NCBI RefSeq assembly: GCF_000021305.1
Contig: NC_011772.1
Coordinates: 1,278,001 to 1,342,000, forward strand
Direction of reading: 5' to 3'
Source: Bacillus cereus G9842
GTDB lineage: Bacteria > Bacillota > Bacilli > Bacillales > Bacillaceae_G
DNA: 64,000 nucleotides
A program made the translations under genes and the position numbers. Under the pieces are notes generated by a model that did not search any database, was not told the DNA's origin, and worked only from the letters and a program-made list of their open reading frames with translations. This document shows positions 46,521 to 54,415 of this stretch, piece after piece (the first letter of the stretch is position 1; each line of letters starts with the position of its first letter).

Positions 46521-47312
46521 GTGGCTGATTGGTTAATTGGTTTAATCATGGGTGCTGTTGAAGGGTTAACAGAGTTTCTACCAGTATCATCAACAGGACA
46601 TATGATTTTAACAGGACATTTAATTGGATTTGAAGATGAGAGAGCGAAAGTTTTCGAAGTTGTTATCCAATTGGGATCGATTTTAGCAGTTGTTGTTATA
46701 TTCTGGAAGCGTCTATGGTCGTTAGTTGGAATAGGAAAAGTAACAGACGGACCATCGTTAAATTTATTACATATTATTATCGGGATGATTCCTGCCGGGG
46801 TACTTGGCGTATTATTCCATAGCACTATTAAAGAGGTTTTATTTGGTCCAGGACCAGTTGTTATTAGCTTAGTAGCCGGTGGTATTTTAATGATTGTTGC
46901 TGAGAAGTTTTCAAAACCAAGTACAGCAAGAACGTTAGATGAAATCACATATAAACAGGCATTTACAATTGGAATGTTCCAATGTTTAGCTCTTTGGCCA
47001 GGGTTTTCTCGTTCTGGTTCTACAATCAGTGGTGGTTTATTAGCTCGCGTGTCGCATACAGCGGCAGCTGAATATACGTTCATTTTAGCGGTACCGATGA
47101 TGGTAGCTGCAAGTGGGTTAGATTTAATTAAAAGCTGGGATGTATTAAGCTCAGCAGATATAACGCTATTTGTAACAGGATTTGTAACTGCATTCGTTGT
47201 TGCGATGCTTGCAATTGTTTCATTCTTGAAATTATTATCTCGTGTAAAACTAACACCGTTCGCTTACTATCGTTTCATTTTAGCTGCGGTATTCTATTTC
47301 TTCATTATGTAA
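46521..47312 (+). CDS. uppP: undecaprenyl-diphosphatase UppP (BacA)
   Basis: The product is 263 aa from GTG 46521 (AAGGAGG at 8 bp). [17 protein letters not shown] and [13 protein letters not shown] are the two catalytic motifs. It recycles the lipid carrier for wall synthesis and gives bacitracin tolerance. Several paralogs are usual in B. cereus. Confidence 0.96.
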   Translation: MADWLIGLIMGAVEGLTEFLPVSSTGHMILTGHLIGFEDERAKVFEVVIQLGSILAVVVIFWKRLWSLVGIGKVTDGPSLNLLHIIIGMIPAGVLGVLFHSTIKEVLFGPGPVVISLVAGGILMIVAEKFSKPSTARTLDEITYKQAFTIGMFQCLALWPGFSRSGSTISGGLLARVSHTAAAEYTFILAVPMMVAASGLDLIKSWDVLSSADITLFVTGFVTAFVVAMLAIVSFLKLLSRVKLTPFAYYRFILAAVFYFFIM

Positions 47313-47313
47313 T

Positions 47314-47345
47314 AAAAAAAACTGCCGAGCTCGGCAGTTTTTTTA
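47314..47345. terminator. bidirectional terminator
   Basis: A perfect palindrome, AAAAACTGCCGAG and its complement CTCGGCAGTTTTT, between the convergent uppP and thioredoxin-like genes. Confidence 0.95.
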
Positions 47346-47897
47346 TTTTACTATTTTTTCCACCATATTTTCCATTACATGCTCCCAAAGAGAAGTATCA
47401 TCAGCTAATGTAGCACGGAAATTAGCATACATTTCTTTTTGTTTTTCTTCGAATGTTGGATCTTCTTTTTCAGGTAATGTAGCGCGCATTGAAGTTACTA
47501 ATTCTTGTACTTTTGGAGCGCGTGGTCCAAAGACGGCTTGTTCATTTCCATCTTTATCAATGAAAATAAAGATTGGAATCGCACGTGCTGTTCCATTTGT
47601 TAAATATTGATCCATTAATTCTAAGTTTTCATCGCGAATTAATAAACTCATATCAATATTTGCAACTTCAGAAATTCGTTTCATAACAGGTACGCATAAA
47701 AGAGCATCGCCACACCAATCAGCAGTTAATACGATAACACGCCAGCCGTCATTTTGACGTTCTTCTAATACAGGAAGTAATTCATTTGGAATTAAAAAGT
47801 TATTGTAAATGTGTAGTAGCTCGTATTGGTTTACTTGCATTTCATTCACATATGTATCAAAGGACATACCTTTATCAGCCCATTGTTGTAAGTTCAT
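47343..47897 (-). CDS. thioredoxin-fold protein with atypical active site
   Basis: The product is 184 aa from ATG 47897 (AGAGGTG upstream). The active-site region reads TADWCGDALLCVPVM: C62 and C68 are five residues apart instead of the usual CxxC. The family (thioredoxin-like, WCGD type) is common in Bacillus. Disulfide exchange may still occur. Confidence 0.8.
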   Translation of the reverse strand: MNLQQWADKGMSFDTYVNEMQVNQYELLHIYNNFLIPNELLPVLEERQNDGWRVIVLTADWCGDALLCVPVMKRISEVANIDMSLLIRDENLELMDQYLTNGTARAIPIFIFIDKDGNEQAVFGPRAPKVQELVTSMRATLPEKEDPTFEEKQKEMYANFRATLADDTSLWEHVMENMVEKIVK

Positions 47898-47963
47898 AAT
47901 TAACACCTCTTTAGTAAGATTTGCTTTCATTGTACCAATTTTTATATAGAAAAGCTTGTATTC

Positions 47964-48394
47964 TTACTCTTTCTCGTCACTTAATAATTTATTTAAGAGG
48001 AAAAAGAATAGTACGACACATAATTCAGCTGTGTTGGACATTTGTACGCTTTCTATCCAATTATCAGCAGTATGAATGACGAACCAATCTAGTGTAATTT
48101 CAATGAACGAGAAAAGAGTAATAGAAATCCAATTTGGCATGTTTTGTGTCAGTGGATATAGCAGCGCTTTGAAGAAACTGAAGATGAAAAATGTAATACT
48201 GTCTAAGAAAGTGATTAATAAAAAAAGAGAAGTAACGCAGTACGTGAACTATACTCTATACCTGTAATTTGAAAGATTCCTACATATACAAAAAATATAA
48301 ATGCAAAAACGATAATGAGAAAAAGAGCAATAATACTAGTGATAATCGTTTTATCTTTTAGGCTGAGATTTGAGAATTTCTCCTCCTCATGCAT
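47964..48394 (-). pseudogene. YrvL-like regulatory membrane protein, frameshifted
   Basis: Minus-strand frame opens at ATG 48394 with GGGGG upstream and encodes MHEEEKFSNLSLKD..., a TM helix, then stops after 59 residues (TAA at 48215). One extra T in a run of seven (plus-strand A7 at 48220-48226) would restore one 143-aa product with four TM helices: ...LLFFLLITFLDSITFFIF...NWISITLFSFIEITLDW...ELCVVLFFFLLNKLL, ending at 47964. It fits YrvL-type small membrane proteins. Either true inactivation, slippage-driven switching or a sequencing error. Confidence 0.7.
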
Positions 48395-48555
48395 TAAAAT
48401 ACCCCCTTTTTCTGGAAGTTAACTTCATTTTATCATGAAATACCTATTAAAAAACTACGAATTATGGGAAAATAAGGTGACAAAAAGTAAGATTTCATGT
48501 AAAATTATTAATAAGGTTTTTATTTAACTAAATGAAATAAAAGGAGCTGTCAAAG

Positions 48556-48975
48556 TTGTCTCAAAATCGAGAGCAATTAATGGAAGAACTATCGACAAAT
48601 GTGTTTGCTATGTTTCGCACATTGCGTAATGATATCGGAAAAATATTCGGTGGTTACATACCGTGGAATGAATTCATCGTCCTGAGAATATTAAATCGTA
48701 CGAATAAAGAAATGGTATCGCGTGTAGCAAATGAATTAAATGTGTCGAATAGTCATATTACAGCTGTTACAGAAAAATTAATTAATAAAGGTTTTGTAAC
48801 TCGTTCACGTTCTACATCGGATCGCCGAGTTGTGTATTTAGAGATTACAGAACAAGGGAAAGATTTAGTTGCGAAAATGGAAGATGCGAAAAAACAATAT
48901 TTACAAGAAAGATTCTCTGCACTTTCAGAAGATGAAATGAGTGTAATGATTTCGATTTCCAAAAAACTTATTTAA
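48556..48975 (+). CDS. MarR-family transcriptional regulator
   Basis: The product is 139 aa from TTG 48556 with AAAGGAG upstream. Winged helix: WNEFIVLRILNRTNKEMVSRVANELNVSNSHITAVTEKLINKGFV and wing SDRRVVYLEITEQG. Divergent from the YrvL-like gene, so it could regulate it. Upstream, TTTATTTAACTAAATGAAATAAA (as half-sites TTTAT/ATAAA) could be its operator. Confidence 0.9.
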   Translation: MSQNREQLMEELSTNVFAMFRTLRNDIGKIFGGYIPWNEFIVLRILNRTNKEMVSRVANELNVSNSHITAVTEKLINKGFVTRSRSTSDRRVVYLEITEQGKDLVAKMEDAKKQYLQERFSALSEDEMSVMISISKKLI

Positions 48976-49009
48976 GTGATTATAAACAAGAAAACGCTTA
49001 CGTGATGAA

Positions 49010-49046
49010 AAAGAAGATCTTCCTTATATATGGAAGGTCTTCTTTC
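49010..49046 (+). terminator. terminator of MarR gene
   Basis: AGAAGATCTTCC/GGAAGGTCTTCT with TTTC tail. Confidence 0.75.
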
Positions 49047-49130
49047 GTGTGTAGTAGATGTTAAAAAATAAAATGTGTATGAAAAAAGATAGAGCGCCAT
49101 ACTACTAATACAAGGAAGGGAGGGAGAAAT

Positions 49131-49286
49131 ATGACGAATCGTAACGGTAGTAAAGGGAGCGGTAATCAAGGATCACCAAAGTCCGGCCAGTTTAATCAGG
49201 AATTTAGCACTGAATTTGAAACTGGTAATGATAATAAAGGGAAAGAATATCGTTCGAAAAAAGGAAGTAAATCAAAAAAGGAGTGA
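49131..49286 (+). CDS. 51-aa hydrophilic protein, possibly spore-associated
   Basis: MTNRNGSKGSGNQGSPKSGQ then FNQEFSTEFETGN..., ending KSKKE. Gly, Ser, Asn and Lys rich; QFNQEFSTEFET recalls the GQFGTEFASET repeats of gamma-type small acid-soluble spore proteins, but only once. GAAGGGAGGGAG precedes ATG 49131. Terminator overlaps the stop. Confidence 0.6.
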   Translation: MTNRNGSKGSGNQGSPKSGQFNQEFSTEFETGNDNKGKEYRSKKGSKSKKE

Positions 49287-49308
49287 ATATATTCACTCCT
49301 TTTTTGAT
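49272..49308. terminator. bidirectional terminator
   Basis: AAAAAAGGAGTGAAT/ATTCACTCCTTTTTT stem; shared with the symporter gene. Confidence 0.9.
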
Positions 49309-50544
49309 TTAAGATGCTGCCGATTGATCAGTATTATATTTTTCTTCTGATTTTGCGACAATCATTGCACAAATTGCATCACCAGAAATGTTTACAGCTG
49401 TTCTTGACATATCTAGAATACGGTCAATACCAATAATTAAAGCGATACCTTCTACTGGTAGATTTACTTGATTTAAAACCATTGTAAGCATTACAAGTCC
49501 AACACCTGGTACACCAGCAGTACCAATACTAGCTAGTACAGCAGTTAATACGACCATAGCTAATTGCGGTAATGTAAGTTCAACTCCGTATACTTGAGCG
49601 ATAAATACAGTTGCTACCCCTTGCATAATAGCGGTACCATCCATATTAATCGTTGCACCGAGTGGTTGTACAAATGAGCTGATTGCTTTTGGAACTCCAA
49701 GCTTCTCTTGTGCGGTTTTCATTGCAAATGGAAGAGATGCATTAGAGCTAGATGTGCTAAATCCAATTGCCATTACCGGTCCGAAATGCTTAAAGAACCG
49801 GACGATACTTTCTTTTGCTAATACCTTTAATAGGCCGCCATATACAAAGACCCCGTGAATAATGAGTACTAACATAACGACAATCATATACTTGAACATC
49901 GCAGCGACGCCTGCAAGACCCATTTTACCAACGGATGAAGCGAGCAAACCGAATGTTCCAATTGGGGCTAATTTCATAACGAGATTAACAAGATACATCA
50001 TTAATTCGTTGCCCTGTTCAAGTAATGAATGGATACCTTGAACTCGTTTTCCTAAAATAGCTATACCGAGTCCAATCAATACGGCAAAGGCAATGATTTG
50101 TAACATGTTTCCGTCAGCCATTGCTTTTGCTGGGTTATCTGGTACGATATTTAGCAATGTTTCGACGAAAGATGTTTCAGTTTTTGCACCTTCATACTTA
50201 AGACCTTCTGTTTTAAAATTACCGCCAGCTCCTGGTTTTATAATAAGTGCAAATGTAACCGCTATAGAGATGGCAACCGCAGTTGTTACGAGAAAGAATG
50301 AAATTGATTTTAAACCGATTCTTCCAAGTTGTTTCGGATCTCCAAGGCCGGCAGCACCAAGTACGATAGAAATGAATACAACAGGAACAACTAGCATTTT
50401 AATAAGGCGAATAAACAATTGACCAATTGGGTTGAACACATATTGATTTAGTGGCTCAAAGATAGATGGAGCGGCTAAATTTAGAGTGAGTCCAACAACT
50501 AGACCTAGAAATAATGCGATTAAGATTGCTTTTGTTTGTTTCAA
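49309..50544 (-). CDS. dicarboxylate/amino acid:cation symporter (GltP/DctA family)
   Basis: The product is 411 aa. Transport-site motifs: SSSNASLPFAM (hairpin 1), QPLGATINMDGTAIMQG (TM7, with NMDGT) and GVPGVGLVML (hairpin 2), then DRILDMSRTAVNISGD in TM8. It takes up glutamate, aspartate or C4-dicarboxylates with H+ or Na+. Long upstream region (50545-51729) contains the four-unit sRNA array, oriented the same way. Confidence 0.92.
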   Translation of the reverse strand: MKQTKAILIALFLGLVVGLTLNLAAPSIFEPLNQYVFNPIGQLFIRLIKMLVVPVVFISIVLGAAGLGDPKQLGRIGLKSISFFLVTTAVAISIAVTFALIIKPGAGGNFKTEGLKYEGAKTETSFVETLLNIVPDNPAKAMADGNMLQIIAFAVLIGLGIAILGKRVQGIHSLLEQGNELMMYLVNLVMKLAPIGTFGLLASSVGKMGLAGVAAMFKYMIVVMLVLIIHGVFVYGGLLKVLAKESIVRFFKHFGPVMAIGFSTSSSNASLPFAMKTAQEKLGVPKAISSFVQPLGATINMDGTAIMQGVATVFIAQVYGVELTLPQLAMVVLTAVLASIGTAGVPGVGLVMLTMVLNQVNLPVEGIALIIGIDRILDMSRTAVNISGDAICAMIVAKSEEKYNTDQSAAS

Positions 50545-50673
50545 TAAAATCCCCCCTTTTGTTTGTGCGAAAGTTCTTTCTAAAGTAATTATACCGAAAA
50601 AATACCTAATTTAACAATATTTTCTGAATTTTTTGTTTTTATTTAAGTGTAGATAGACTGATTTTGTGTTTGG

Positions 50674-50803
50674 AAAATAAAATAGACCATCACATAGGAT
50701 GGTCTAGGGAAGGGGACAATTTATGTCAATTTAATTAGGGATGGAAGCTGCTTTAAGACACTGGGGAATGTCTTAAAAATTAGGGAGGAACAACTTCGAT
50801 ACA
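50674..50803 (-). ncRNA. candidate sRNA, array unit 1
   Basis: On the minus strand, TTCACA (50833-50838) and TTTTAT (50810-50815) are 17 bp apart. Predicted RNA begins near 50803 with GAAGUUGUUCCUCCC and a nested hairpin AAGACA(UUCCCCAG)UGUCUU, and ends with the 9-bp terminator UAGACCAUC/GAUGGUCUA followed by UUUUAUUUU. The outer helix has two G-U pairs and one mismatch at its inner end. Confidence 0.65.
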
Positions 50804-50883
50804 TATACTATAAAAGGTAGGTGTGACTCTCATGTGAACATAGGGTGAAAGAGAGAGGGAGTTTTAAAGAAAAGATAGAAAGA

Positions 50884-51014
50884 CAAAAAAATAAGACCAT
50901 CATTTATAAGATGGTCAAGGAAGGGGACAATTTATGTCAATTTAATTAGGGATGGAAGTTGTTCAAAGACACTGGGGAATGTCTTAAAAATTAGGGAGGA
51001 ACAACTTCGATATA
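50884..51014 (-). ncRNA. candidate sRNA, array unit 2
   Basis: TTCACA at 51044-51049, N17, TTTTAT at 51021-51026. The outer helix GAAGUUGUUC/GAACAACUUC pairs perfectly over 10 bp; nested hairpin with loop UUCCCCAG; terminator GACCAUC/GAUGGUC and UUAUUUUUUU tail. Confidence 0.7.
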
Positions 51015-51094
51015 TATACTATAAAAGGTAGGTGTGACTCTCATGTGAACATAGGGTGAAAGAGAGAGGGAGTTTTAAAGAAAAGATAGAAAGA

Positions 51095-51225
51095 CAAAAA
51101 AATAAGACCATCATTTATAAGATGGTCAAGGAAGGGGACAATTTATGTCAATTTAATTAGGGATGGAAGCTATTCAAAGACACTGGGGAATGTCTTAAAA
51201 ATTAGGGAGGAACAGCTTCGATACA
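51095..51225 (-). ncRNA. candidate sRNA, array unit 3
   Basis: TTTTAT at 51232-51237 with TTCACA 17 bp before it. The outer helix reads GAAGCUGUUC/GAAUAGCUUC: compared with unit 2 a U-A pair has become C-G, and one pair is G-U. The same terminator as unit 2. Confidence 0.7.
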
Positions 51226-51305
51226 TATACTATAAAAGGTGGATGTGACCTCTGTGTGAACATAGAGTGAAAGAGAGAGGGAGTTTTAAAGAAAAGATAG
51301 AAAGA

Positions 51306-51436
51306 CAAAAAAATAAGACCATCATTTATAAGATGGTCAAGGAAGGGGACAATTTATGTCAATTTAATTAGGGATGGAAGCTATTCAAAGACACTGGGGA
51401 ATGTCTTAAAAATTAGGGAGGAACAGCTTCGATACA
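51306..51436 (-). ncRNA. candidate sRNA, array unit 4 (first transcribed side)
   Basis: TTTTAT at 51443-51448 with TTCACA 17 bp before it, inside a perfect dyad CTCTATG-TTCA-CATAGAG. RNA part is the same as unit 3. Homology to the other units ends at 51486, just upstream of the -35, so promoter and RNA form the conserved block. Confidence 0.7.
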
Positions 51437-51486
51437 TATACTATAAAAGGTGGATGTGACCTCTATGTGAACATAGAGTGAAAGAT

Positions 51487-51729
51487 ATGGGGATTTGAAA
51501 AATAGTACATATGAAATTGTTATTGCTAGCAATATTGAGCTAGGATATATAGTTTTCCAGCATAAAACAAAAAGGAATCTGAATATAAATAAAAGTTGTA
51601 ATCTATGAAAAAAAGGATTATGCTCAACTATATTATAAGAATATAAGGTTTGTCCCAATTGTTTAAGGGCTTTTTAAAAGCTTTTTATTTATGAGGGGAA
51701 AGCTTCACTTTAATAAGGGAGTTAGTGAT
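51487..51729. other. Ktr gene promoter/leader region
   Basis: 243 bp, AT-rich, no gene. GCTTTTTAAAAGC then TTTTTATTT at 51669-51690 could form a weak hairpin with T-run before the gene. I looked for a c-di-AMP (ydaO-type) riboswitch, as precedes B. subtilis ktrAB, and see no match. Confidence 0.45.
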
Positions 51730-53073
51730 ATGGAAGTAACAAAAAAACAAGGGCTGTATAATCGTCTTATACGATTAAACCCACCACAAATATTAGCATT
51801 AGGTTTTTTCTGCTTAATTGTGGTTGGCGGTTTGTTATTAAAGTTACCATTCGCAACGAAAGCACATATTAGTTGGGTAGATGCTTTCTTTACAGCAACG
51901 TCAGCAGCGACCGTAACTGGTTTGGGAGTAGTGGATACAGCAAGTACATTTACGATGTTTGGCGAAATTGTTATTATGTTTTTAATTCAAACAGGTGGTC
52001 TAGGTCTTATGACAATTGCCATTTTAATTGTTTGGGTATTAGGCAAAAAAATCGGATTACGCCATCGTTTATTAATTGGAGAAGCATTTAATCAAACAAA
52101 TATAGGTGGTCTTGTAAAATTAGTAAAGCGTGTCTTTATATTTTCGATTTGTATTGAGCTTATTGGGGTCATCTTTTTATCGTTTCGCTTTATTCCAGAG
52201 TTTGGTTTTGGAAAAGGTTTATACTATAGTATTTTTCATGTAATTGCATCTTATAATAATGCAGGATTTGCTTTATGGCCAGATAATTTAACAAGATATG
52301 TAGGGGATCCCATTATTAATATTGGGATTTGCTCTTTAATTGTAATAGGTGGACTCGGTTTTACCGTATTAATTGATATATGGTATAGTCGCAGTTTTCG
52401 AAAATTATCACTTCACTCAAAAATAATGATTATTGGAACAGTAGTGTTAAATGTTATAGCAATGATTGTAATTTTTGTATTGGAATATAATAATGTGAAG
52501 ACGTTAGGGAATTTATCTTTAAATGAAAAACTATGGGCTTCCTTCTTTCAAGGTATTACCCCGCGGACAGCTGGATTTAATACGATTGACTATGGAGGTA
52601 TGGAAGAATCATCTATATTATTTACGATGATTTTAATGTTTATTGGTGCAGGAAGTGTATCAACAGGTGGAGGAATTAAATTAACAACGTTTGTTATCTT
52701 AATTACATCTGTCCTTTCTTTCTTTAGAAAAAAGGAAGAAATTGTTTTATTTCAGCGTACAATTAAAATGTCGACAGTAACGAGGGCCTTAGCGATTGCT
52801 GTTGCTAGTCAAATACTTATTTTTACAGCGGTATTTATATTAATGCTTACAGAAAACTTCAGCTTTATTCAATTATTATTTGAGACAATATCAGCGTTTG
52901 GCACAGTCGGATTAACGATGGGAATTACTGCAAAGCTATCGGCATTCGGAAAATGTATTATTATGTTTGTTATGTTTTGCGGATTAATTGGACCGTTAAC
53001 ACTTGTGTTTTCTTTAGCGCGACCAGCAAAACAAAAAATAAAATATCCATCGGAAGATGTGTTTACAGGATAA
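51730..53073 (+). CDS. Ktr potassium uptake membrane subunit (KtrB/KtrD)
   Basis: The product is 447 aa from ATG 51730 (AAGGGAG upstream); ATG 51691 lacks a good ribosome site. Four filter segments are visible: TATSAATVTGLGV, ASYNNAGFAL, ITPRTAGFNTI and ISAFGTVGLTMG. It forms the K+ channel of Ktr; its regulatory KtrA/KtrC partner is not next to it, as for ktrD in B. subtilis. Confidence 0.93.
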   Translation: MEVTKKQGLYNRLIRLNPPQILALGFFCLIVVGGLLLKLPFATKAHISWVDAFFTATSAATVTGLGVVDTASTFTMFGEIVIMFLIQTGGLGLMTIAILIVWVLGKKIGLRHRLLIGEAFNQTNIGGLVKLVKRVFIFSICIELIGVIFLSFRFIPEFGFGKGLYYSIFHVIASYNNAGFALWPDNLTRYVGDPIINIGICSLIVIGGLGFTVLIDIWYSRSFRKLSLHSKIMIIGTVVLNVIAMIVIFVLEYNNVKTLGNLSLNEKLWASFFQGITPRTAGFNTIDYGGMEESSILFTMILMFIGAGSVSTGGGIKLTTFVILITSVLSFFRKKEEIVLFQRTIKMSTVTRALAIAVASQILIFTAVFILMLTENFSFIQLLFETISAFGTVGLTMGITAKLSAFGKCIIMFVMFCGLIGPLTLVFSLARPAKQKIKYPSEDVFTG

Positions 53074-53102
53074 GGTATCCCGCGTTAAGCGAGATACCTT
53101 TT
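53072..53102. terminator. terminator between convergent genes
   Basis: AAGGTATC-x-CGC/GCG-x-GATACCTT with T-rich tail. Confidence 0.88.
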
Positions 53103-53108
53103 TCTTTT

Positions 53109-53483
53109 TTAGAACAGGGAGAACAATAAACCAATAAGTGCTACTCGGAATAAAATTGCGATAAGTGCAGCAATCCCACCGACAACTGCAGCGATACCGC
53201 CAGTTACAGTAGCTCCGCGATTATAAGCGTAAATACCGAGTAAAACAGAAACAAGACCAAATAGTGTTGGGAATGTAAATAGCGATAAGATAGATAGCGC
53301 AAGAGCGATAAAACCAGCAGTTGATCCAGCGGCGGATGATTTTACAACATCTTTATCGTCTTTATCATCGTAATCATAATCAATGCGTTGTGGTGCAACC
53401 TCAGCGGCGTACTCTTCTTTATAGTCACTATAATCACTATCTATTCTATCTCTTCTTTTATAATCATCAAATTTCTCAGTCAA
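53109..53483 (-). CDS. acidic N-tail plus DUF4190-like membrane protein
   Basis: The product is 124 aa from TTG 53483 (AAAGGAGT, 7 bp). Residues 1-50 are highly charged and Asp/Tyr rich (DRIDSDYSDYKEEY, DYDYDDKDDKD); two or three TM helices follow (AGFIALALSILSLFTFPTLFG, VTGGIAAVVGGIAALIAILF). ATG 53489 would be too near the ribosome site. Function unknown. Confidence 0.75.
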   Translation of the reverse strand: MTEKFDDYKRRDRIDSDYSDYKEEYAAEVAPQRIDYDYDDKDDKDVVKSSAAGSTAGFIALALSILSLFTFPTLFGLVSVLLGIYAYNRGATVTGGIAAVVGGIAALIAILFRVALIGLLFSLF

Positions 53484-53539
53484 AGTCATGACTCCTTTCA
53501 TAACAAGGTTCAATAGTAGTATGTATCTCTTTTTCTTTT

Positions 53540-53600
53540 TTATCCTGCTATTTGTGGGAGTCGAGCTACGTACACATCCTACTGATTAAAGTTTCACTAT
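53540..53600 (-). repeat. bcr1 fragment, copy F
   Basis: TTATCCTGCTATTTGTGGGAG and the other end ACTGATTAAAGTTTCACTAT are both bcr1 ends in minus orientation with the middle (about 95 bp) deleted. Located upstream of the 53483 gene start. Confidence 0.7.
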
Positions 53601-53731
53601 ACCGGAGCATGTACAGGGAGTAGTATCTTTTAAAAGGAGGAAAATGTTTTCTTGAAATAGGAAAAGTTAGTATGACTTCCTCTATTTTGGAAAGTATAAA
53701 AAGGAATAAAGAGGAAAGGGTGCAATACATA

Positions 53732-54139
53732 ATGGAACATCCAATTGAAAATTTAATGAAAACGGCAATGACAAATTTAAAAGAGATGGTAGATGTAAAT
53801 ACAATTGTTGGGAGCCCGGTCTCAACAGCTGACGGAAATGTAGTATTAACAGTATCTCAGGTGGCTTTTGGTTTTGGAGCTGGTGGAAGTGATTTTAAAG
53901 GGGATTTCATTACTGAAAAACATAACGGTGGGCAAAATCAGCATAAAGAGAAAAAGCAAGGGCATCCATTTGGAGGAGGAAGCGGGGCTGGGGTTTCTAT
54001 TAGCCCAGTTGCTTTTTTAGTAGTCGGTTCTAACGGTGTGCAAGTATTACACCTCAATAGTAGTACACATTTAATTGAAAAGGCTTTAAATACGGTACCA
54101 AGCACTGTAGATAAATTTGTAAATGGTCGCCAAAAGTGA
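53732..54139 (+). CDS. gerW: GerW-family sporulation protein (YtfJ)
   Basis: The product is 135 aa from ATG 53732: MEHPIENLMKTAMTNLKEMV aligns with the start of B. subtilis YtfJ. Then VSTADGNVVLTVSQVAFGFGAGG and a C-terminal SPVAFLVVGSNGVQVL. A Gly/His/Lys-rich insert (near 70-95) varies in the family. In-frame ATG 53672 also has a weak ribosome site and would add 20 residues. GerW is made in the forespore and is needed for normal germination. Confidence 0.9.
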   Translation: MEHPIENLMKTAMTNLKEMVDVNTIVGSPVSTADGNVVLTVSQVAFGFGAGGSDFKGDFITEKHNGGQNQHKEKKQGHPFGGGSGAGVSISPVAFLVVGSNGVQVLHLNSSTHLIEKALNTVPSTVDKFVNGRQK

Positions 54140-54247
54140 ACTTGCATTTTTTAGGAATTATGATATATTAGAAAAAGTGCGCTTTAGGATGATCGGAATA
54201 ATTGAACTGTAAATATATATGATGTGTGGAATAAGGGAGAGGAATTT

Positions 54248-54337
54248 ATGATTAATATCAAAAACTTAGTAGTTGGTTTATGTATGTTAGTAAGCGGTTT
54301 TGTTGTATATGTAATAAAAGAAAAAGCTCCATTCTAA
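54248..54337 (+). CDS. 29-aa hydrophobic peptide
   Basis: MINIKNLVVGLCMLVSGFVV then YVIKEKAPF: one TM helix with a short basic tail. AAGGGAGAGG lies 7 bp before ATG 54248, and a terminator follows. A small membrane peptide of unknown role; the size is like type I toxins, but no antisense RNA is seen. Confidence 0.55.
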   Translation: MINIKNLVVGLCMLVSGFVVYVIKEKAPF

Positions 54338-54366
54338 AACAGACAAACCGTTACTGTCTGTTTTTA
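54337..54366 (+). terminator. terminator of the 29-aa gene
   Basis: AACAGACA/TGTCTGTT hairpin with TTTTTAA. Confidence 0.8.
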
Positions 54367-54380
54367 ATTTACAAAAAATG

Positions 54381-54409
54381 TTGACAAGTTATTTTATTGA
54401 TGTTAAAAT
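54381..54409 (+). promoter_or_regulatory. strong sigma-A promoter for a ncRNA
   Basis: TTGACA (54381-54386), 17 bp, TAAAAT (54404-54409). No coding gene follows before the terminator at 54650. Confidence 0.8.
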
Positions 54410-54415
54410 TTTAAT

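Larger units (their letters stand above)
50674..51486 (-). repeat. tandem array of four 210-211 bp units
   Basis: Units begin at GACCATC at 50685, 50895, 51106 and 51317 (periods 210, 211, 211); the last loses its 41-bp linker. Identity between units is very high, with most changes in helix arms and the promoter-like part. On the minus strand each unit carries a promoter-like pair, CU-rich hairpin and terminator, so I treat it as four tandem sRNA genes. Units 1 and 2, and 3 and 4, form the closer pairs. Confidence 0.9.

Noticed and set aside
46487..47083. 198-codon open frame antisense to uppP
   Set aside because: It lies wholly opposite a conserved, well-motifed gene and has no recognisable protein features.
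48076..48267. 63-codon plus-strand frame
   Set aside because: It is antisense to the frameshifted YrvL-like gene, whose minus-strand protein is clearly the real one.
50674..51486. CRISPR array
   Set aside because: Repeats are 210 bp with no unique spacers and no cas genes; the Cas4-like cysteine pattern at 41784 belongs to another locus.
50685..51690. Plus-strand reading of the repeat array as a riboswitch or as mini-ORFs (Shine-Dalgarno then ATG-TCA-ATT-TAA, and ATG-TGA, in each unit)
   Set aside because: Hairpins have no T-run on this strand and helix changes become A-C mismatches. The Shine-Dalgarno-like purine tracts are simply the complement of the CU-rich segments.
51487..51729. c-di-AMP (ydaO-type) riboswitch before the Ktr gene
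   Set aside because: Expected by analogy with ktrAB, but none of the conserved ydaO segments is recognisable.
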